From: Adiantum capillus-veneris
Taxonomy: Eukaryota; Streptophyta; Polypodiopsida; Polypodiales; Pteridaceae
DNA length: 60,000 bases
Direction of reading: 5' to 3'
Assembly (NCBI GenBank): GCA_014529385.2
Contig: CM043944.1
Coordinates: forward strand, 88,442,884-88,502,883
Position numbers and translations under genes: made by a program. Below the pieces are notes generated by a model. That model did no database searches. It was given only the letters and a program-made list of their open reading frames with translations, and had not been told where the DNA came from. How positions within the stretch are numbered: the first letter of the stretch is position 1; each line of letters begins with the position of its first letter. Shown here piece by piece: positions 23,501 through 32,665 of the stretch.

Positions 23501-24054
23501 CAATATCTAATCCATCTGGTAGAGGCACCTAAAGTGATCAGAGATAACCTCAGTTTCTGCCCTCTACCAAGGATGAGGACGTGGAAAGCTCACGAGCTGC
23601 TGCAGAGAAGCCAACCTACTTGGCTAAATTACCCGAAGCTGCCAGGCTTGAAGGCAGGCGAGAGAATAAGTGAATAATACATGGTGAAAACCCTAACGGG
23701 CGCCATCAAATTGTACATTGGATCACCTGAACTATCTTGCATCATGATGAGAAATATATGTAAAACCCTTTTGGCAGTCTTTGAAACATTCAAACCAGGC
23801 CAGGCAAAAGACAGTATCTTCTTCTTTCAAGATACATACAGATGTGAATACGATCTGTCTGGTCAGCCTTCTCACGAGGTGATACATGCATTGTATGAAA
23901 GGATTATGTTTTTTCCATCTTATCACCTCTAGGCCTTTGAAGAAGCCTTCTACACCGGCTTCTTCACAATCAACACACACATATTCAGCCCGACGCTACT
24001 AGCTCAACATGCGAGATATGAGTCACTTCTCAAGATGAGAGAAAGCCTACGTTG
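20557..24054 (+). pseudogene. Long coiled-coil ORF between pol and LTR-like end
   Basis: A decayed ORF of about 1,150 codons begins at ATG 20557. The first 210 bases and 20797-21200 are in the same frame, broken only by a TAA at 20764-20766. Frames then shift near 21200, 21440 and 21645. The N-terminal 300 residues look globular (for example TMIVITERVVAVALDIS and PPGAIATTFTWAI). A Pro-rich stretch follows at 21840-21910 (PSSPESSPPPSPPPLRPP), then a very long Glu/Lys/Gln/Leu-rich coiled coil to about 23230. The C-terminal part (PLLKYEATTINKRIREEP, IKLYIGSPELSCIM) is not recognised. No membrane segment or signal peptide is seen. It sits where env-like or extra ORFs occur in some plant gypsy elements; function is unknown. 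Confidence 0.55.
23454..23535. repeat. 41-bp tandem duplication in the coiled-coil ORF
   Basis: Two adjacent copies of a 41-bp unit starting TATCCTCAATATCTAATC lie at 23454-23494 and 23495-23535 with almost no difference. As 41 is not a multiple of three, the duplication shifts the frame and is one of the disabling changes. Confidence 0.9.
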
Positions 24055-24108
24055 AAGAAGCAGATCAACTGCCATGTCGGGGACGACATGAACAAGGAGG
24101 GGGAGAGT

Positions 24109-24975
24109 GTTAGCGGCGGCTGGACACACCCAACGGAGAATAACTGCTCGGTGGAATATTATTTTTGTAATTATTCATTTAATGAGAAAAATCGACATTT
24201 CACCTTTATAAATAGTGGGGCTTACAGAATCTTCCAGATTGTATCCCATTTTTGACATTTAGATTGAGTAGATGGTTAAATTGGAACATTGAGGGTTTGA
24301 GATTGTAAGGTATTTATACCACTTTTGACCTTAATGAAAAAACCTTTGTCATTTTAAAAGTTCTGTCTGTGAGTGAGCGTACTGTGTATGAGAGAGAGTG
24401 AGAGCTTCATCTTGGCGCTACGCGCGCACTGGTGGTCAGAATCAAGTGCAGAGAAGTGCAGCGTGTTGCCCCCGGCGAGAGCTATGCGCCGATACCTACA
24501 TTGCGGGTATACGGTCTGGTTTTACGAGCTCGACCTACGAGCTTCATCTAGTGATTCGATGAGCATACGTTATCCGTTTTCTTATTTCAGCATATCCACG
24601 CGTTCGCATTGAGTAGAGCTATACATTAGGAACTTTAGTTTTTGGAAACGATGACCTGCAGATTTCGGCCAGACATCCTACGTGATTTTGCACCAGGTGT
24701 TTAGGGTTAGGATTTTGGTTCATGGACCTTAGGGAGAGCGACCTATTGGTGTCAGTAGGGTCTCCTTCAAGTTCTATGGAATTTCGAGACCGTTTGATGG
24801 GTATTTGGCTCTTGGAAGCGTTGTAGGAAACCTCTTCTTATGCACTCCTGAAGGCTATAGCTTAGACATTGGGTAGAAACCTCTGTAGGAATTAGTCGAG
24901 AGTTGTTCGAGTGTATATTGACACCCTATGCTTGCTTCCACACGCCTGCGGGTCGAGCTTCGTCCTTAGCTGACA
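24109..24975 (+). repeat. LTR-like end of element C (probable 3' LTR)
   Basis: A polypurine tract, AAGGAGGGGGAGAG, ends at 24108. Sequence starting TGTTAGCGGCGG follows, as expected at a PPT/LTR junction. A TATA box (TATAAATA) lies at 24207-24214. The right end is placed tentatively at GCTGACA near 24975; homology to element F on the - strand resumes just after it. A half copy of the palindrome is at 24672-24682. No second LTR copy is in the window, so the call rests on structure alone. Confidence 0.5.
24207..24214 (+). promoter_or_regulatory. TATA box in LTR-like end
   Basis: TATAAATA lies about 100 bases inside the presumed LTR, in an AT-rich stretch and followed by a GC-richer transcript start region. 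This fits a U3 promoter on the + strand. Confidence 0.5.
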
Positions 24976-24999
24976 AATATTGTTAGGTGAGTTCTCGTT

Positions 25000-25230
25000 G
25001 TGCTGACGTCCATCACGGCGTATCCGCCAAAAGTGTACACAATATTTTTAGGATTCCTCAAACTTCATTTGCTCAAATTTTCCCTTGTTTTTGCGTGGCA
25101 AGTGCGAAGCTACTGGTTTCACCTTCTTTGCTACACTCTTGTATTTTATTTCAACATGGGCTTCTGGGCCAATTGGTTGCTTGAAACATTGGTTTTCTTT
25201 AATGGCTTTTATGACTTGATACATTTCCAC
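25000..25230 (-). pseudogene. Element F protease-RT linker
   Basis: A 60-codon frame contains YKSVAKKVKPVASHLP. This pattern (a conserved Lys-Lys-Val-x-Pro-Val-Ala stretch) lies between protease and RT in one group of gypsy elements. In the adjoining frame RNPKNIVYTF follows down to about 25000. No RT motif appears further left. The stretch 25231-25800 is broken - strand pol sequence with many stops and no clear motif. Confidence 0.5.
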
Positions 25231-25829
25231 ATAACATACTTACACAACTTCATTTTCAAGATGCAAACTAGACTCCATTATAGCATCAAGCTCACCCATT
25301 GTATATACAAAAAAACCTTGCTCACACAAACCCAAAACATTTTCAATAGGCTCTACCAACCCACTCTCTTTCATGCCTATTTGTACATTATGTACATATC
25401 ACCTCTCACATCTCTTCAAATCTTCAAGTTTTGTAAAACATAGTGATCCACTCCTTGTTACCAAGGAGCCCGTTGAAAAATTTTCACCTATTTTTGGATA
25501 ACGTGAGACCTTTTTCCTTTCTATACCACTGCAATCCCGCTTTACAATGGTACTTGGCCGAAATCCATCATTTTTGAATGATCGTGAAACTCTTTACTCA
25601 CCTTTGGTAGAGGATGATCTCTGAGGTTGTCACAATTTCTTTCATGGTTTACATAAACTATGAGAAATTGAACATCATGTTTACCATTTTTGCTTCGTAT
25701 CCTGATATGATGAACCGTCATTCATTAACTTTGTTTCCATTCAAACTTCCACAATGTAGGGCTGCCCAAGGATAAGAGGATATGAAGATGTGTCCTGTAT
25801 AAAGGAGTTTACATCACCTATTGTCACCT

Positions 25830-26015
25830 TTATACTTGGACATGTTGTATACAATTCACTTGATGAATTCTTTTCCACTCTGACCATCCAGCCATGTTTT
25901 GCGTCCATTGTCCATTTACATTTGTTTTGTAAAGACTTTTTGACATTATATTCATTTCAGAACCATGGTCAATTAAGGAAACAAATGGTTCTTCAAGATC
26001 ACCTACCTTGACCAA
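25830..26015 (-). pseudogene. Element F protease active-site region
   Basis: The frame reads VGDLEEPFVSLIDHGSEMNIMS. This matches the active-site segment of a gypsy protease in which the motif is Asp-His-Gly rather than Asp-Ser/Thr-Gly. From what is known of this group, the His form is a lineage feature, so it need not mean decay. The second half of the protease is not readable because of stops. Confidence 0.65.
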
Positions 26016-26110
26016 TGTCTTTGTAGTAGCCCGTGCCCAGTGTCTTCTAGAATAGTGGCTCCTAGGAATTCTTTGAGATTCTTACCCATCATCAGTAAAT
26101 TTCACTTGTC

Positions 26111-26871
26111 TTACATCCAAGAAGACTGATAGTATCCTACCATACCTTCATCATTTTCCTTAGCATTCACCTGTACTCCTTGTGTCTTCACAAATTCACC
26201 TTTAGCTTGTGAGCCAATAGACTCTCCAAGTGTTTGCTTCTTTCTCTTGATGATGCAGATAATTTCTTCATGGAATTCACGATTGGCTATGCCAAGCACC
26301 TCCCCCAAAGTAAACTTAACCTTGCTATTCAAAATCCTCTCCTCTAGTACTTTCTTCAAGTTTGTACCAACTCAATGTCAGATTGTAGTTTGTAAGCTGG
26401 CCTTTTTGGCTTACCTTTTGTTGGCTCCTTCTTCTTCCTTTTTGTAGACTCCTCCATGGTCACTTATGGTGAAGGTGCCTCTTGTGTTCGTGGCGCTTGC
26501 AAAGGTGCTGTATAATTCCTTCCTCCATTTCTTGTAGCTCTTTTTGAAGGCCCTTCATCACCATTTTCATGCATACACTTTTCTTCTACAATGTCTTCAT
26601 GGCTTTGGTAGTTTGTAATGTAGGCATGCACGGACATCGAATCCACTGGATCACTCCACCTTGTTTCTAGACATATGCAAGTGACCTGTTTCATGTAGAA
26701 TCTCTTTTGTAAGTTGTCCTTTTTAGATAATTCCATGACATTCGGCCAAAGTCTACAATGGTGATCACTCACTTCTTCATCACTAAGATGCTCAATTTTC
26801 ACTCCATAAGTAGCTGCCTGAACTGAAGAGGTGGCATGGTTAATTTCCATATCTTCAACTAAGGTTTGCAT
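26111..26871 (-). pseudogene. Element F Gag C-terminal region
   Basis: Two frames (26464-26871 and 26111-26359) encode polar sequence between the zinc knuckle and protease. The second, LNSKVKFTLGEVLGIANREF followed by EEIICIIKRKKQ, has the look of the conserved pre-protease helix in this group of gypsy elements. The first is rich in Glu, His and Asp. Stops separate them. Confidence 0.6.
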
Positions 26872-27908
26872 TCTCCCATCCCAAAGTTAATTCTCAAGGG
26901 TAGACCTATCTCTTGTAAGTGGATTTTACCATCCTTAAAAAAGACAACATCTTTTGTCAAAGCATCACTAAAACTATCACAATGCCTTCTTACATGGTCT
27001 ATACTATCACACCAAATACATCTATGGACAAACCCTTCTTTGGGCTATTGTCTTTGCCTAGGAAGTGGCCTTGATGGTTTCCCTTTTCTTTCAAGCTTTG
27101 CAAGCTTCACCTTCAAGACACATTCCCTTCACAAGCTCATTTAGCATGGACTCATCAACCTTAGGAGCTACAAAAGTAGGCTTTACCATTTTGTTAGAAG
27201 CTGAGGTGGAAGGACTTGTAGTTTTTACTACCATTTTGTCCCTTCTTCTTTGTCATTTGGCAAGCAGTGAGACATCACATTCAGCCTCATTCCAATCGGT
27301 CTTTAAGTCCTTGCTTGACATATTTATCTTCAAGAAGAATCTCCAAATTATCTTGAAACTCTTTATCTACAACTTGTAAGAAAAGATATGTCTTCTCTGC
27401 ATCTAGTGTGGCCTTTTTTGTCCTGGTGAGTTGTGCATAGCGCTGCTGCTGAAATACCCTAAGTAGCTTTGTTATTGAAATTCCTTGCTTTGATTTGACT
27501 ACCCATTCTAAGAATGTTGTTTTTGGTCACTCTCTCAGAGTCCTCCATGAAATATTCCTCTTTTAAAGCTACTTTGAGTTCTTCCCAGTTTCTCACATGC
27601 CCATCTTTAATTTTCCTAACATGTTCTCTAATTTTTGGAGCAACAACTAGCTCAAAACTTTGAATCGTTTCACCTTTTCACACGTGATGCATCTCCATCT
27701 CCTTTACATATTGGTGTAGGTACTGGTGGGTTACATCTTTGCCATTGAACTAATCCATTCTATTGATGAACACTTGTATGGATTTGGTTGCTAAAATCTC
27801 CCTTTTTTCAGTGGCATGTTGTTGTTGCATGAACATTGCAAATGCTTGAAACATTTGCATTGTTTTTGGGTCAAAATGCATACCATGTTTCTCCGCACGA
27901 TCAACCAT
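26872..27908 (-). pseudogene. Element F Gag capsid and zinc knuckle
   Basis: The gag start is ATG at 27908 (MVDRAEKHGMHFDPKTMQ). The capsid region includes FNGKDVTHQYLHQYVKEME, ETIQSFELVVAPKIREHVR and NWEELKVALKEEYFMEDSE, typical gypsy Gag. The zinc knuckle is CIWCDSIDHVRRHC at about 26985-27025, with Cys-x2-Cys-x4-His-x4-Cys spacing. FKDGKIHLQEIGLPLRINFG then follows. Several stops and shifts interrupt the frame, so no Gag could be made. Confidence 0.75.
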
Positions 27909-27943
27909 GGTTACCCACACACTCTCACACTGGTAGATTCATG

Positions 27944-27955
27944 TCAGGTTCACCA
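27944..27955 (-). promoter_or_regulatory. Primer-binding-site-like sequence of element F
   Basis: The - strand reads TGGTGAACCTG 36 bases before the gag ATG, and the preceding sequence is taken as the end of the 5' LTR. It starts with the TGG expected at a PBS but is not the initiator tRNA-Met type. The tRNA is not identified. Confidence 0.35.
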
Positions 27956-28093
27956 AATTTATATCAAGAAGTTCTAGGAAAGCTCCGAGCTTATGATAAT
28001 TTGTGAGGTGACTCCAAAAACTATATGAAGGAGTTATGCCATAGATGCCATGAAGTCTAGAGTTTGGTAGGGAGTGCAATCAAAGAAGCCCCA

Positions 28094-28098
28094 TTCTC
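28094..28098. repeat. Target-site duplication of copia B, left (TTCTC)
   Basis: TTCTC precedes TGTTGGG at 28099. An identical TTCTC follows the right LTR at 32666-32670. The match shows that the whole unit 28099-32665 went in as one insertion. Confidence 0.88.
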
Positions 28099-28316
28099 TG
28101 TTGGGATTAAAGCCCAAGTGGCCTCTTATGCGGATATGGCCGCCCGCCCGCCTAACTCACTTACCTCTAACTCTTTGTATATACTAACTTATACTTTGTG
28201 AATACTAAGGTAATTGGGAGATAACCCTTCTAACAGTTCTCTGCGTACTGTACTGTGTAAGCTCACCGTGTGTGTGTGAGAGAGAGTCGACCCACGCTCC
28301 GCAATCTGCGACTTCA
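28099..28316 (+). repeat. Left LTR of copia B, inverted orientation
   Basis: Read on the + strand it starts TGTTGGGATTAAAGCC and ends GCGACTTCA. The right LTR reads this way only on the - strand. Differences are few: a GCCGCC/GGCCGC change, microsatellite length (GTGTGAGAGAGAG against a longer GT run), and a few bases near TCCGC. Directly after it at 28317 the - strand pol sequence begins with no PBS. Confidence 0.92.
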
Positions 28317-28923
28317 ATATGTCAAACGATTTTGCCATCTTTGACTTCAAAGCTGAAATTTCTTCCAAGTGTTTGCCAGCAATCAACATATCATCCACAT
28401 ACAAAATAAGGATCAGCCAACTGCCATCCTTAGCCTTCTTTGTATATAGACAGTGATCGAACTCACTACGTTTGTAGCCTTGAGAAAGCATAAACTGGTG
28501 GAACTTATGGTACCATGCCCTCGGTGATTGTTTTAAGCCATAAAGACTCTTTAACAATTGGCATACCAAATGTTCCATGCCTTTCTCAACAAACCCTTCT
28601 GGCTGCTGCATGTAAATTTCCACATCTAAATCACCATGCAAGAACGCTGTCTTGACATCCATTTGGTGCAACACCAAATCCAATATAGCAACCAATGCAA
28701 GAAAGCATCTCAATGTAGTCATCTTGACCACTGGAGAGAAGACTTCATCAAAGTCAATGCCTTGTTCTTGCTTAAAGCCCTTGGCAACAAGCCTTGCTTT
28801 GTACTTTGGCTGACTATCATGAGCGGTGATCTTATACCTGTAAACCCATTTACAAGGTAGAGCCTTTTTGCCCTGTGGTAATTTAACCAAATTCCATGTC
28901 TGGTTTTTATGCAGAGCTGTCAT
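28317..28923 (-). pseudogene. Copia B reverse transcriptase, truncated
   Basis: RT begins after the TAG near 28930 with NLVKLPQGKKALPCKWVY. It continues through KARLVAKGFKQEQGIDFDEV, LHQMDVKTAFLHGDLD and ILYVDDMLIAG (catalytic YVDD). It ends at SKMAKSFD, where the frame runs into the inverted LTR at 28316 and stops at 28189. In copia A the protein continues about 270 residues beyond this point through RNase H. The break is therefore a structural junction, not a point mutation. Confidence 0.92.
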
Positions 28924-28929
28924 CTCTGA

Positions 28930-30327
28930 CTACATGGCCAACTGCCATTTTTTCGAGTCAACCACTTGTAATGCTTCCTTGTAACAAGATGGTTCTCCGC
29001 AATCTGTGAGCATGACATAATTTAGAGATGGCACATAACGATCAGGTGGTTTGGAGACACGCTCAGAACGTCTCACCACAACTGATTCTGCCTCTCTAGC
29101 CAATATAGGCTGTTCCTGAGCCTGACCATGCTGTCTTGATGTGCTAGCACTAGGTCCATCTTCCCTGAAGACAACTCTTCTGATCTCCTCTGTCTTCTCT
29201 GGCTTAGCGTGAAACTTGGCTTCATTGAAATGCACATCATTGCTACGAATAAGCTTTCTGGACTCAGGATCCCAAAGCCGGTAACCCATCTCGCCCGATT
29301 CTCCGTAGCCAAGAAATATACACTTCTTGCTCTTTGGTTCTAACTTATTTCTGAACTCCTTAGGAATATGGCTATAAGCTTCATAACCAAAGACTCTGAG
29401 ATGCTTATACGAAGGTGCCTTGCCTATCCATAGCATCTCGTCCACTGCACTCTTATCCAGAACCCTACTAGGAGACCTGTTGATCAAATGGACTGCTGTA
29501 GCCACTGCTTCCGCCCAAAATCCATCAGGCAACTCAGCATTTGACAACATGCTTCTGACCTTCTCTTGTATGGTCCTATTCATACGTTCTGCAACCCCAT
29601 TCTGTGAAGGATTATATGGTGCAGTAAGTTCCCGCTTAATCCCTTTTGCTTCACAAAAGTCTTGAAAAGCTTTGGAAACGTACTCTCCACCATTGTCAGT
29701 TCTCAAGCACTTCAGCTTCTGACCACTCTGATTCTCCACCAGCTGCAAGAATGTCTTAAAGACCTTGAGCACCTCATCCTTGTGCTTCAAGAAGTAAACC
29801 CATACTTTGCGAGAATAGTCATCTATGAATGTACAAAAGTACGCTGCTCCCCCTAGTGACAAACTAGGCATTGGTCCGCATAGATCACTGTGTACAAGAG
29901 CTAACCGTTCGTCCCTACGATTCCTCTTTGATCTGTGCGGTTCTTGTGTTTGCTTACCATAAACACAATGCTCACAAAACTCAAAATCTTGAAATGAAAA
30001 GCCAGGAAAATAACCATAATGAGAAAGTATTTCCATTCCTCTTTTTGACATATGTCCCAACCTACGATGCCACATTGACACACTTGGCTGCTCAATCACA
30101 TTAATTACATGGTTTTTAACCTCTGAAACATGTAAAGTGTACAGAGTTCCTGACTTGCTGCCATGTGCTACAGTCATCGAACCTTTGGAGATCTTCCAAG
30201 CGTTGTTCCCAAAAACTGTCACATAACCCGCATCATCCAACTTCCCTGTACTAATCAAGCTCTTTCGGATTGCTGGAACATGTCTGACATTCTTGAGCCA
30301 TAAAGAAGAGCCATTCTGAAACTTCAA
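28930..30327 (-). CDS. Copia B pre-integrase and integrase
   Basis: A 465-codon frame holds the GAG-pre-integrase zinc region (MWHRRLGHMS, FCEHCVYGKQT) and the integrase core. The core has its first Asp in HSDLCGPM, the second in LRTDNGGEYVS, and Glu in QNGVAERMNRT. The C-terminal copia part (LWDPESRKLIRSNDVHFNE, VVRRSERVSKPPDRY) is complete. It is separated from the upstream gag-protease frame only by a TAG at 30325-30327 (after GVGDV) and from RT by another TAG. Both lie in frame, so two nonsense changes account for the breaks. Confidence 0.93.
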   Translation of the reverse strand: MKFQNGSSLWLKNVRHVPAIRKSLISTGKLDDAGYVTVFGNNAWKISKGSMTVAHGSKSGTLYTLHVSEVKNHVINVIEQPSVSMWHRRLGHMSKRGMEILSHYGYFPGFSFQDFEFCEHCVYGKQTQEPHRSKRNRRDERLALVHSDLCGPMPSLSLGGAAYFCTFIDDYSRKVWVYFLKHKDEVLKVFKTFLQLVENQSGQKLKCLRTDNGGEYVSKAFQDFCEAKGIKRELTAPYNPSQNGVAERMNRTIQEKVRSMLSNAELPDGFWAEAVATAVHLINRSPSRVLDKSAVDEMLWIGKAPSYKHLRVFGYEAYSHIPKEFRNKLEPKSKKCIFLGYGESGEMGYRLWDPESRKLIRSNDVHFNEAKFHAKPEKTEEIRRVVFREDGPSASTSRQHGQAQEQPILAREAESVVVRRSERVSKPPDRYVPSLNYVMLTDCGEPSCYKEALQVVDSKKWQLAM

Positions 30328-31407
30328 CTACACATCTCCCACTCCAAGTATGTCACAAACCTGCTCATTGCCAAGTCTGACATAATCTTTAGTAGCCACA
30401 TATGATGTAAACCACTCTTTGTGTGGAGAAACATGTAAAGATGCCCCTGAGTCGATAATCCAATCACTCATAGCATGTCCATCCTCTGCAGTCAAGAAAA
30501 CAGAATCAAGATTGCTTGTAAGGAAGATGTCACCAGCTGCTATACCAGAATCACTGTCTGAACCAGATCCTGTGACATTCACCTCTTCAATCTTCACTGA
30601 ACTCTTCTTTTCATCTTGCTCAAAACTCTTTGTTTTGCCTTTTTCTTGTTTCCACTTCGTACAGTCTCGCTTCATGTGACCCTTCTTGCCACAATGGTAG
30701 CATTCTATGTCATCCTTTGACTTCGAATCACGAGACTTACTTCGGTTTTGTGCCTTCTTACCCTTCTTCTCTTTAAACTGTTGTCTCCCTCGAATGACCA
30801 AAGCACTATTGCCTTTGCCTTTGTCAATGTTCTTCCTGTTCACTTCCTCTGTGAGCAAGCTGCCTTCTACATTGGCACTTGTAAGACCTTCTGGCGCGAC
30901 AGAATAACTTAACGCTGTACGAAAAGTATCCCAACTGTCTGGCAAAGTGATTAAGAGAAACATAGCCTTCACTGAATCTGGAAAGACTATCTCCTGTGCT
31001 GTTAACTGGCTGAAAATTCTGTGAAATTCATTCAGATGATTTGACATGGCTGTCCCTTCCTTCATCTTCAAATCCACCAATTTCTTGAGCCAGTAAATCT
31101 GAGAAGCAGCACTTTGTTTCTCGTACATACCACATAGCTTTTGCCATACGCCATACGCTGTAGTCTCTTCTGCTACGTTGAAGTAAACATTTTCTGCCAG
31201 TGTCAGCATGATTGTGGAACAAGCTAACTCGTCAAGCTCTTCCCACTCATCTTCAGCCATAAATTCTGGTCTCTCCCCTTTGAGCTTCAGTGGCTTCACT
31301 TGTTTTTTCTGCACCAAAACCTGCCAAATCTGCTTCTTCCACAATGGAAAGTTTGTGCCATCCAGCTTCTTTATGTTGTAAAGAGTCTCACTTTGAGAAG
31401 ATGCCAT
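30328..31407 (-). CDS. Copia B Gag with zinc knuckle and protease start
   Basis: The chosen start is ATG at 31407 (MASSQSETLYNIKKLDGTNF). The frame extends three codons upstream to a TTG, which is less likely. Copia Gag signatures: FPLWKKQIWQVL, WQKLCGMYEKQSA and LVDLKMKEGTAMSNHLNEF. The zinc knuckle is CYHCGKKGHMKRDC in a Lys-rich stretch. The protease active site is WIIDSGASLHVSPHKEWF near the C-terminal end. About 359 codons are intact. Confidence 0.93.
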   Translation of the reverse strand: MASSQSETLYNIKKLDGTNFPLWKKQIWQVLVQKKQVKPLKLKGERPEFMAEDEWEELDELACSTIMLTLAENVYFNVAEETTAYGVWQKLCGMYEKQSAASQIYWLKKLVDLKMKEGTAMSNHLNEFHRIFSQLTAQEIVFPDSVKAMFLLITLPDSWDTFRTALSYSVAPEGLTSANVEGSLLTEEVNRKNIDKGKGNSALVIRGRQQFKEKKGKKAQNRSKSRDSKSKDDIECYHCGKKGHMKRDCTKWKQEKGKTKSFEQDEKKSSVKIEEVNVTGSGSDSDSGIAAGDIFLTSNLDSVFLTAEDGHAMSDWIIDSGASLHVSPHKEWFTSYVATKDYVRLGNEQVCDILGVGDV

Positions 31408-32432
31408 ATTTGCCAAACTGTTTACTCCTGAGAAAAATCCGGCAGAGTTTCCCCTGTAAACTGGCCTCTGTACACAGTAAACAAGCTGTAATCAACAAGC
31501 TGAACACCTCTCCTCAGGAACTGTCAGTATTTTGAAAATTTTTGACAGAGTCTCCCCTGTAAACTGAGCTCTGGGAACCAAAAGATAGCTCAAAAAACAA
31601 TCATAAACAGCTGACCAGTGACAAATCCTGTAAGCATACACTGTCTCCTCTCTGGGCGATGACAGAACCTGTATCTGTCTCAAGACTGAACCCTGAACAA
31701 TGCCTCAACGGCCTGACGCATAAGATGCAATCGAGTGTCTACACAAAGTCATACATCCTAGGGGATAAAAGTCGCCGAAGAGGATACGTGTAGAGGGGAA
31801 CTCCAGCAACCTAATCCACCTCACACTGGGTAACCCAGCCCCCAGTGCTTGGCTTCAAAAAACCTCACACACGACCCTCTCAGATGGCTCAGCAAACTGC
31901 CCAGAACTAGCATACATCCTATAATAGACCAATCACTGTCCTATGACCGCTGCGGCGGCCTGTCTGCTAGTGTGACTCACAACTAGCAGACCCACAATCA
32001 CAGTACATCAATCTGCAATACATGCCAGTGGTGTCAAGCCGTCGTATGGCCACACCTCCCCTGGAACCTGGCAAGCACAAGAAGTAGCAATGCAGACTGC
32101 AATATATATATCTGATGATATATATGTGTACCTGGTCTATAGATGATGCTCTGAAGACGAATAAGTGATGTATGTCGATGTCGATATTGATGTCGACCAC
32201 CTCCTGCTTGCCAATCTACACAAGACGGATTTCTTTGCGGCTGAAATCTATCTTCTGCTGTAGTGCTCAGCACGAAATTCTAAGGGCATAAACGGCTTCG
32301 AAAGGGGGGTAAAACGCAGGTCACCTGTTGAAAACGCTCCCGGAACGCCGAGTGTGAATTTTTGAACTCCGGATCCAGAATCTGCCGGAAAAGTGCGCGC
32401 GCGCGATTGCGCAAATCCGCACTGAACCAAAA
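31408..32432 (-). other. Copia B untranslated leader (1.0 kb)
   Basis: Non-coding between PBS and gag. Two copies of a motif that reads GGCAGAGTTTCCCCTGTA on the + strand lie at about 31439-31460 and 31544-31565. An AGGGGAACTCCAGC string lies near 31795. The same signals occur in the leader of copia A. Confidence 0.6.
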
Positions 32433-32443
32433 CTCTGATACCA
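32433..32443 (-). promoter_or_regulatory. Primer-binding site of copia B (initiator tRNA-Met)
   Basis: The - strand reads TGGTATCAGAG, two bases inside the right LTR. No matching site is found beside the left, inverted LTR. Confidence 0.92.
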
Positions 32444-32445
32444 AT

Positions 32446-32665
32446 TGAAGTCGCGGAGCGGAGCGTGGATCGACTCTTTCACACACACACACACACAGTG
32501 AGCTTACACAGTACAGTACGCAGAGAACTGTTAGAAGGGTTATCTCCCAATTACCTTAGTATTCACAAAGTATAAGTTAGTATATACAAAGAGTTAGAGG
32601 TAAGTGAGTTAGGCGGGCGGCCGGCCATATCCGCATAAGAGGCCACTTGGGCTTTAATCCCAACA
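32446..32665 (-). repeat. Right (5') LTR of copia B
   Basis: This 220-bp LTR starts TGTTGGGATTAAAGCC on the - strand, ends GCGACTTCA beside the PBS, and carries an AC/GT microsatellite. It is followed on the right by TTCTC. Confidence 0.93.

Larger units (their letters stand above)
28099..32665 (-). mobile_element. Copia retrotransposon B with inverted LTRs
   Basis: The coding direction is the - strand. The right LTR (32446-32665) and PBS are in the normal 5' position. The left LTR (28099-28316) is inverted relative to it, so the unit begins TGTTGGG and ends CCCAACA as a long inverted repeat. It replaces the end of RT, all of RNase H, the PPT and the normal 3' LTR. TTCTC duplications flank it. 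The coding part has two in-frame TAG codons and few other faults, and the LTR copies are nearly identical, so it is young. It sits in the presumed 5' LTR of element F. Confidence 0.88.
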
